A DNA stretch of 64,000 nt, taken from NCBI RefSeq assembly GCF_007489275.1, contig NZ_VLNR01000003.1, forward strand, positions 154,689 through 218,688. The letters run 5' to 3'. This document shows, piece by piece, positions 58,265-64,000 of the stretch; position 1 is the stretch's first letter; every line of letters starts with the position of its first letter. The stretch is from Aquimarina algiphila (lineage in GTDB: Bacteria > Bacteroidota > Bacteroidia > Flavobacteriales > Flavobacteriaceae). The notes beneath the pieces are model-generated. The model had not been told where the DNA came from and did no database searches. It was given only the letters and a program-made list of their open reading frames with translations. The translations under genes were made by a program, and so were the position numbers.

Positions 58265-58807
58265 ATGCAAGATACGTCTACACAATATGACGCAGTGATT
58301 ACAGTATGTCGTGATCTATTTGTCAAAAAAATGAAAGATTATGGCAGCGCATGGAGAATACTACGTCTCCCTTCTTTAACCGATCAGATTTTTATTAAAG
58401 CTCAACGTATACGGAGTTTACAAGAAAATGAAGTACGTAAAGTAGATGAGGGAGAGGTTCCAGAATTTATAGGGATCATTAATTATAGTATCATGGCATT
58501 GATTCAACTCGAAAAAGGAGTTGCCGAACAACCAGATTTATCTTCAGAAGAAATTTCAGTATTGTATGATAAACATATTGATATTACAAAAACATTAATG
58601 ATGAATAAAAATCATGATTATGGTGAGGCTTGGCGTGATATGAGAGTAAGTTCGCTTACTGATTTAATTATTCAGAAGCTATTACGAGTGAAACAGATTG
58701 AAGATAATAAAGGAAAAACTTTGGTTAGTGAAGGGATTGATGCGAATTATCAAGATATGATTAATTATGCTGTTTTTGCAATGATTCATCTGGGTGAAGC
58801 AAAATAG
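58265..58807 (+). CDS. DUF1599 (Nmad1-type) protein with two repeated domains
   Basis: 180-residue cytosolic protein built of two copies of the same domain: MKDYGSAWRILRLPSLTDQI (about 20-40) and NHDYGEAWRDMRVSSLTDLI (about 118-138), each followed by RIRSLQENE- or RVKQIEDNK-type helices and an INYSIMALIQLEKG-like end. DUF1599 has been linked to modified-nucleotide pathways in phages; here it sits in a conserved chromosomal setting between folP and the DoxX gene. The reaction is unknown. Confidence 0.88.
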   Translation: MQDTSTQYDAVITVCRDLFVKKMKDYGSAWRILRLPSLTDQIFIKAQRIRSLQENEVRKVDEGEVPEFIGIINYSIMALIQLEKGVAEQPDLSSEEISVLYDKHIDITKTLMMNKNHDYGEAWRDMRVSSLTDLIIQKLLRVKQIEDNKGKTLVSEGIDANYQDMINYAVFAMIHLGEAK

Positions 58808-58896
58808 TGATTTGTATAAAATACTGTTAAACTAAAAATGACATAGTGTATTCATAACTATATTGTGAAATTATATAAAAACATTAGGGCTTAAAA

Positions 58897-60570
58897 ATGA
58901 AAATACTCGTTAACTTTTCCAGAATATTTGTAGCTGCACTTTTTTTATTTTCAGGATTTATTAAACTAAATGACCCTTTAGGGTTTTCATATAAACTTCA
59001 GGAGTATTTTGGAGAAGGTGTGCTTAACTTAGAATTTTTGATTCCGTTTGCGCTTTTGATAGCGGTTTTTTTGGTGATTTTCGAAGTGATATTAGGAATT
59101 ACCTTGTTATTAGGGTACTTGCCAAAGTTTACAGTATGGTCGTTATTGTTAATGATTGTCTTTTTTACATTTCTTACGTTTTATTCGGCGTATTTTAATA
59201 AGGTTACAGATTGTGGGTGTTTTGGAGACGCCCTACCATTAACTCCTTGGGAGTCTTTTACAAAAGATGTAATTCTTTTAGTTCTTGTATTGGTTTTATT
59301 CTTTGGTAGAAAATATATAACACCTATTCATCCATTAGCGATTCATAAATGGGTTGTTTTTGGTTCTTTTACTGCTTGTTTGGCTTTTGCGTATTATGTT
59401 TTAATGCATATGCCTGCTTTTGATTTTAGAGCTTATAAAGTAGGAGTCAATATACAAGAGGGGATGGCAGTTCCGGATGATGCACCAAAGGCAGAGTTTG
59501 CATACCATTGGAAATTTAATGTAAACGGACAAGAAAAAATTGTGACTACTAGTGGAGATTATCCAAAAGTAGATGGTGAATTTATCGAAGTTGAAACAGA
59601 AACTGTAGATGAAGGATATGAACCTCCTATCCATGATTTTGCAATAGAAAAGAATGATATTGATTATACTGTTGAATTTCTTGAAAGAGAAAATTTAATA
59701 CTGATTGTAACTTATAACTTGTCTAAAAGTGAAGCTGAAGGTTTTAATGCGGTAAGAGATATTACAAATAAAGCGATATCTCAAGGTTATGAAGTAATTG
59801 GTCTTACAGCTTCTACTCCAAAAGATATATCGCAGGCGAAGCAACAATATGATCTTAACTTTGATTTTTACACCACTGATGAAACTGCACTGAAAACAAT
59901 ATTGCGTTCTAATCCTGGGATTGTAAAACTTAAAAAGGGGACTATAGTAGAAAAGCTGCATTGGAATGATGCAGAAAAACTTACACTGGAAAAAGTTGAC
60001 CCACCTAAACCTAAAGTTAATAGAGAATTAAAAGCTCAATTAGATAGTATTATTAATTTAGGTCCAAAATCAGAAGATGGAAGCCTACAGCATGATATTT
60101 CGTGGGAACAAAGAAAAGAAATTGATAGTACGCAATTGGTTTATGTAGAAGAGGTATTTAAAAAGTATGGATATCCTGGTAAAACTTTAGTTGGTGATTC
60201 TCCGACGAATGTAATTGCTTTGCATGTGATTATGAATTCTAATAAATTCGAAGAATATTATCCTTTAATTAAAGCAGCTGGAGAAAAAGGAGAATTTGGT
60301 TCTGATTACGCTGCTATGGCAGAGGATCTTCATCTGGTAAAGCAAGGTGCGGCGCAGACGTATGGAACATATATTGAAACTATAGATCAAAAAGAAGGAA
60401 AACCGATTAGTTTGATTTGGCCAATTAAAGATCCTGAATCTGTTAATCAGAGAAGGAAAAATGCTGGATTAAGCGAGACTATAGAGGAGTATTGTCAACG
60501 TATTTTAGGGGTTCCTTATAAATTGTATACGTTAGAAGAGGTTGAAGGGCTTATAGAAAAGAATAAATAA
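58897..60570 (+). CDS. BT_3928-type DoxX fusion protein
   Basis: 557-residue membrane protein with three parts. Residues 1 to about 140 form a DoxX/MauE-like four-helix domain with a possible redox pair in VTDCGCFGD (Cys 106 and 108). After another helix (about 150-170) comes a soluble domain (about 245-370) that resembles a thioredoxin fold but lacks CxxC. The C-terminal part (about 375-545, YGYPGKTLVGDSPTNVIALH, MAEDLHLVKQGAAQTYGTYI) resembles DUF6624. The permease gene starts 2 bases later. A redox or envelope stress role is likely but unproven. Confidence 0.85.
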   Translation: MKILVNFSRIFVAALFLFSGFIKLNDPLGFSYKLQEYFGEGVLNLEFLIPFALLIAVFLVIFEVILGITLLLGYLPKFTVWSLLLMIVFFTFLTFYSAYFNKVTDCGCFGDALPLTPWESFTKDVILLVLVLVLFFGRKYITPIHPLAIHKWVVFGSFTACLAFAYYVLMHMPAFDFRAYKVGVNIQEGMAVPDDAPKAEFAYHWKFNVNGQEKIVTTSGDYPKVDGEFIEVETETVDEGYEPPIHDFAIEKNDIDYTVEFLERENLILIVTYNLSKSEAEGFNAVRDITNKAISQGYEVIGLTASTPKDISQAKQQYDLNFDFYTTDETALKTILRSNPGIVKLKKGTIVEKLHWNDAEKLTLEKVDPPKPKVNRELKAQLDSIINLGPKSEDGSLQHDISWEQRKEIDSTQLVYVEEVFKKYGYPGKTLVGDSPTNVIALHVIMNSNKFEEYYPLIKAAGEKGEFGSDYAAMAEDLHLVKQGAAQTYGTYIETIDQKEGKPISLIWPIKDPESVNQRRKNAGLSETIEEYCQRILGVPYKLYTLEEVEGLIEKNK

Positions 60571-60572
60571 TA

Positions 60573-61646
60573 ATGATTAGTTACCTTATCAGTAAAATAG
60601 GATATGCTTTACTTACTTTATTAGGTGTGGTAACGGTAATTTTTTTGCTTTTTACATTACTACCAGGTGACCCGGCACAAATGATGCTTGGACAGAACGA
60701 AAGTGAAGAGCAATTAAATAATGTAAGAAAGAAGTATGGTTTTGATCAGCCTATTTCTAAGCAATATTTATACTACTTAAATGACCTTTCACCTATTTCA
60801 TTTCATAGTTTAAATCCCGATGATTTTTCGCATTTTGAGAGCGAAAAATATTCAGCGATTCAGTTATTTAAAACTGATCAAAGTGTCACAGTACTTAAAC
60901 TTCCTTATTTAAGAGAATCTTTTCAAAAGAATGGAAAATATGTTAGTGAAGTAATAAGTGAAACATTGCCAAATACAGCGGTTCTCGCAATCTCTGCAAT
61001 TTGTATTGCCATAATTGTAGGAATCCTAATGGGGATAATAAGCGCGTTGACCAAAGATCAATGGCCGGATAAGGTAATTCAATTGTTAAGTACATTAGGG
61101 ATGAGTGTTCCTTCTTTTTTTAGCGCAATCATTTTTGCATGGTTATTTGGTTATGTGTTACAGGAGTTTACTAATTTAAACATGACAGGAAGTTTGTATG
61201 AAGTAGATGATTTTGGAGAAGGGAGTTATATTCAATGGAAAAATTTGATCCTGCCATCTATAGTACTTGGTATTAGGCCACTAGCCGTAGTTACTCAATT
61301 AATGCGTAATTCTTTATTAGAAATAATGAGTCAGGACTATATACGTACTGCAAAAGCAAAAGGACTTTCTATGTTTCAAGTGATTAGAAAGCATGCATTA
61401 AAAAATGCTCTTAATCCTGTAGTAACGGCTATTTCTGGATGGTTCGCTTCAATGTTGGCAGGAGCAGTATTTGTAGAATATATTTTTGGATGGAACGGAT
61501 TAGGAAAAGAAATTGTTGATGCACTTAACACCTTAGATCTTCCGGTAATCATGGGAGCTGTTTTGATTATAGCAACTATGTTTATACTAATCAATATATT
61601 TGTCGATATTATATATGGATGGCTAGATCCAAGGATAAGAATATAG
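60573..61646 (+). CDS. DppB-type ABC transporter permease, unaccompanied
   Basis: 357-residue inner-membrane permease of the oligopeptide/nickel family. The first helix and MISYLISKIGYALLTLLGVV fit DppB, as do FTLLPGDPAQMMLG and the EAA loop DYIRTAKAKGLSMFQVIRKHALKNALNPV that docks the ATPase. A loop of about 80 residues after the first helix (YLNDLSPISFHSLNPDDFSHFES...) is typical of the longer Bacteroidota version. No DppC, ATPase or binding protein is encoded nearby. Confidence 0.88.
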   Translation: MISYLISKIGYALLTLLGVVTVIFLLFTLLPGDPAQMMLGQNESEEQLNNVRKKYGFDQPISKQYLYYLNDLSPISFHSLNPDDFSHFESEKYSAIQLFKTDQSVTVLKLPYLRESFQKNGKYVSEVISETLPNTAVLAISAICIAIIVGILMGIISALTKDQWPDKVIQLLSTLGMSVPSFFSAIIFAWLFGYVLQEFTNLNMTGSLYEVDDFGEGSYIQWKNLILPSIVLGIRPLAVVTQLMRNSLLEIMSQDYIRTAKAKGLSMFQVIRKHALKNALNPVVTAISGWFASMLAGAVFVEYIFGWNGLGKEIVDALNTLDLPVIMGAVLIIATMFILINIFVDIIYGWLDPRIRI

Positions 61647-61706
61647 TCACTCACCGCTTTGTAATCGTATAACCACACTTTTAACCAAAACATAAAATTT
61701 AAATTA

Positions 61707-62459
61707 ATGAGAAAAAAAATTGTAGCCGGAAACTGGAAAATGAATAAAAATCTGGCAGGAACCAAGACATTACTTTCAGAGTTGAAAACAGAACTTGGAC
61801 AATCATCGAATGCAGAGATAATTGTAGCACCTACTTTTACTAATTTATATGGTGCTGTAGAAGCTTTAAAATCATCTGATGTTACTGTTGCTGCACAGAA
61901 TATGCATCAGGCAACAAATGGTGCTTATACAGGAGAGATTTCTGCTGATATGCTTAAAGATATTGGAGTGGAAACTGTGATTTTGGGACATAGTGAACGA
62001 AGAGCGTATTTTGGAGAAACAGATGCTTTACTTGTAGAAAAAGTAAATACAGCGCTAGAAAATAATATGACTATTATTTTTTGTTTCGGAGAAGAATTAG
62101 AAGATCGTAAGAGTGATCATCACTTCTCTGTAGTAGAAAACCAATTAAAGAACGGTCTTTTTCATATTGCAGAGACTAACTGGAAAAATGTAGTTCTTGC
62201 ATACGAGCCTGTTTGGGCTATTGGTACAGGAGAGACGGCATCTCCAGAACAAGCTCAGGAAATGCATGCTTTTATCCGTAGTGCAATTGCAAAGGCCTAT
62301 AATCAAGATATAGCCGATGCAGTTTCTATTCTATATGGAGGAAGTGTTAAGCCAGCTAACGCCGAAGAAATTTTTGCAAAACCAGATGTAGATGGTGGAT
62401 TGATCGGAGGAGCATCATTAGATGCAAAAAGTTTTGCAGCAATTGCAAACGCAATCTAG
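61707..62459 (+). CDS. tpiA: Triosephosphate isomerase
   Basis: 250-residue TIM-barrel enzyme of glycolysis. AGNWKMNKN, GHSERRAYFGE (catalytic His), AYEPVWAIGTGETASPEQAQ (catalytic Glu and loop 6) and LYGGSVKPANAEEI are intact. A terminator follows, separating it from prmA. Confidence 0.98.
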   Translation: MRKKIVAGNWKMNKNLAGTKTLLSELKTELGQSSNAEIIVAPTFTNLYGAVEALKSSDVTVAAQNMHQATNGAYTGEISADMLKDIGVETVILGHSERRAYFGETDALLVEKVNTALENNMTIIFCFGEELEDRKSDHHFSVVENQLKNGLFHIAETNWKNVVLAYEPVWAIGTGETASPEQAQEMHAFIRSAIAKAYNQDIADAVSILYGGSVKPANAEEIFAKPDVDGGLIGGASLDAKSFAAIANAI

Positions 62460-62484
62460 AAGTATCATAAAATTAAATACATTT

Positions 62485-62518
62485 AAAAGCATCCTCTTTA
62501 TTATGAGGGTGCTTTTTT
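62485..62518 (+). terminator. Terminator after tpiA
   Basis: AAAAGCATCCTC (62485-62496) pairs with GAGGGTGCTTTT (62505-62516), with one wobble pair and a T-run to 62518. Confidence 0.85.
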
Positions 62519-62533
62519 ATTAAGCTAAAAGAG

Positions 62534-62541
62534 TACCTTTG
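62534..62541 (+). promoter_or_regulatory. -7 box of prmA
   Basis: TACCTTTG matches TAnnTTTG, 20 bases before the prmA start. The -33 region overlaps the tpiA terminator and has no clear TTTG. Confidence 0.5.
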
Positions 62542-62561
62542 CAAAAGCATAAAAAATCAAC

Positions 62562-63401
62562 ATGTCGAATACAAAATATATAGGATATTATTTTAAAGTT
62601 TCACCCCAAAAACCTGCAACTGAGATCTTAATTGCAGAATTAGGTTATGCAGGATTCGAAAGCTTCGTAGAAACCGAGGAAGGAGTTAATGCATTTATTC
62701 AAAAAGGAGAATGGAATAAAGAAATCCTAGAAGGGATTTATGTGTTGAATTCGGGAGAATTTGAAATACACTATACTATAGAAGAAATAGAGCAAATCAA
62801 TTGGAATAAAGAATGGGAAAAGAATTTTAGCCCTATTATTGTCGATGATATTTGTAGTGTAAGAGCTCCATTTCATGAAAAACCAAATACTACATACGAT
62901 ATTGTTATAGAACCCAAGATGTCTTTTGGTACTGGCCATCATGAAACTACTCATATGATGATTCAGCATATTTTAAAAAATGATATGAAAGGTAAAAAGG
63001 TATTGGATATGGGTTGTGGTACTGGAGTTTTAGCAATTTTAGCCGAAATGAGAGGAGCTGAGCCAATAGATGCAATAGATATAGATAATTGGTGTTATTT
63101 AAATACTGTAGAAAATATAGAACGTAATAATTGCGAGAGTATAACTGCTTATGAAGGAGATGTTTTACTTCTTTCAGAAAAGAAATACGATGTTATTATA
63201 GCTAATATTAACAGAAATATATTGTTGCAAGATATTAAGCATTATGTGGCATCCCTAAACCCTAAAGGGAAATTGTTTTTAAGTGGGTTTTATAAAGAAG
63301 ATTTAGAAATGATTACTAGAGAGTGTAAGAGCAATACTTTGAATTATATTGATCATATCAGTAGAAATAATTGGATAGCAGCATCTTATGATTTAAAATA
63401 A
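62562..63401 (+). CDS. prmA: Ribosomal protein L11 methyltransferase
   Basis: 279-residue SAM-dependent enzyme that trimethylates L11. The substrate-binding N-terminal domain is followed by MSFGTGHHETTHMMIQ and the SAM motif VLDMGCGTGVLAILAEMRGA, then DAIDIDNWCYLNTVENI and the post-I segment VIIANINRNILL. clpS follows, in the order commonly seen in this lineage. Confidence 0.96.
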   Translation: MSNTKYIGYYFKVSPQKPATEILIAELGYAGFESFVETEEGVNAFIQKGEWNKEILEGIYVLNSGEFEIHYTIEEIEQINWNKEWEKNFSPIIVDDICSVRAPFHEKPNTTYDIVIEPKMSFGTGHHETTHMMIQHILKNDMKGKKVLDMGCGTGVLAILAEMRGAEPIDAIDIDNWCYLNTVENIERNNCESITAYEGDVLLLSEKKYDVIIANINRNILLQDIKHYVASLNPKGKLFLSGFYKEDLEMITRECKSNTLNYIDHISRNNWIAASYDLK

Positions 63402-63412
63402 CATATTGATTG

Positions 63413-63442
63413 ATTGTTATATGTTATAAGTTATTATATTTG
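63413..63442 (+). promoter_or_regulatory. Promoter of clpS
   Basis: ATTG at 63413-63416 and TATATTTG at 63435-63442 are separated by 18 bases, close to the 19-base consensus, and end 21 bases before the clpS ATG. Confidence 0.55.
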
Positions 63443-63463
63443 TATAAAATAATTTACCTCCCT

Positions 63464-63739
63464 ATGAGTACTCAAGAAAAGGTTTTAGAAGAGGTTCTAG
63501 AGAAAACCGTTGATCAAAGTAATAATGAGATCGTGTTGTATAATGACGACGTAAATACATTTGATCATGTAATAGAAACATTAATATATACTTGCGAGCA
63601 TACTCCTGTACAAGCAGAACAATGTGCTTTATTGGTGCATTACAAAGGAAAATGCACGGTAAAAACTGGAGTGTATGAAGAATTAGTGCCTCGTTGTTCT
63701 AAGCTGTTAGATGCAGGCTTAAGTGCAGAGATTGTATAA
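63464..63739 (+). CDS. clpS: ATP-dependent Clp protease adaptor ClpS
   Basis: 91-residue adaptor that delivers N-degron substrates to ClpA/ClpC. The core motif is VLYNDDVNTFDHVIETLIY, with VHYKGKCTVKTGVYEEL later. I chose the ATG at 63464 because an upstream in-frame ATG (63410) would add a foreign hydrophobic tail and lies before the promoter's -7 box. Confidence 0.94.
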   Translation: MSTQEKVLEEVLEKTVDQSNNEIVLYNDDVNTFDHVIETLIYTCEHTPVQAEQCALLVHYKGKCTVKTGVYEELVPRCSKLLDAGLSAEIV

Positions 63740-63765
63740 AAGAATCAAATAATTATATCATTTTT

Positions 63766-63790
63766 AAGCCTATATATTGGGCTTTTTTTT
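63766..63790 (+). terminator. Terminator after clpS
   Basis: AAGCC (63766-63770) pairs with GGCTT (63780-63784), followed by a T-run to 63790. The stem is short but well placed. The rest of the window (to 64000) shows no gene. Confidence 0.65.
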
Positions 63791-64000
63791 ATGTTTTTTT
63801 TTCTTCCATTGGGATGAATAGTGTATTTACATCATGTTATTTTTAAGTACAATTTTTCTTGATTTGTTATATATAACCCGTTGTGCATTTAGTTAATATT
63901 AATTTTTAGGTTGTTTATATTTCTGTTGAATTCAAACCTATTGATATATTGAATAATGGTCATTGCTGTGATCTTTGATAAGATTCTATTTTTAAATCCC

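Overview
The window looks like a chromosomal segment of a marine-type member of the Flavobacteriaceae (Bacteroidota); Aquimarina or a close relative is my best guess, but the genus cannot be fixed by eye. The supporting evidence is low GC, almost no Shine-Dalgarno sequences, promoters of the Bacteroidota form TTTG-N19-TAnnTTTG, a SusC/SusD pair, an ECF sigma/FecR/TonB-receptor operon, fasciclin lipoproteins, and lineage-typical genes (DUF4293, DUF1599, a BT_3928-type DoxX protein, CtlX, and Rho with a long disordered insert). I see no tRNA, rRNA, CRISPR array, transposase or prophage.

Layout. Bases 341-6459 (minus strand) hold susC, susD and a small surface lipoprotein. Bases 6974-24154 (plus) are one long ribosomal block. 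It starts with rpsL-rpsG-fusA-rpsJ, continues with rplC-rplD-rplW-rplB-rpsS-rplV-rpsC-rplP-rpmC-rpsQ-rplN-rplX-rplE-rpsN-rpsH-rplF-rplR-rpsE-rpmD-rplO-secY-infA, and ends with rpmJ-rpsM-rpsK-rpsD-rpoA-rplQ. tuf, adk and map are absent from it. Two strong promoters (before rpsL and before rpmJ) and four structured intergenic spacers (rpsJ/rplC, rpsN/rpsH, rpsK/rpsD, rpoA/rplQ) break it up; the spacers look like r-protein autoregulatory leaders. Bases 24364-31091 hold carA, enolase, citrate synthase, two amidinohydrolase-fold enzymes (the second CtlX-like) and an Rrf2 regulator.

Bases 31100-33723 (minus) hold a CpcT/CpeT-like lipoprotein, an SDR-DUF2867 protein and an unknown protein. argS and a GNAT enzyme follow on the plus strand. 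Bases 36191-44777 form the most system-like accessory region: TonB receptor, FecR and ECF sigma on the minus strand, divergent from a lipoprotein and two multi-domain fasciclin lipoproteins on the plus strand. The lipoprotein and the first fasciclin gene share a 26-base promoter-like block with 23 identical positions. The second fasciclin gene contains three tandem 396-bp repeats.

The remainder is mostly housekeeping: ffh, folD, an SH3/coiled-coil envelope protein, msrA, rho, DUF4293, a YfcE-like phosphoesterase, truA, an ABC exporter, DUF3667-cdaA, folP, DUF1599, a DoxX/DUF6624 fusion, an orphan DppB-type permease, tpiA, prmA and clpS. Nothing here is clearly an unknown defence or mobile system. 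The best candidates for something undescribed are the ECF/fasciclin circuit with its shared promoter block and the ribosomal RNA leaders.
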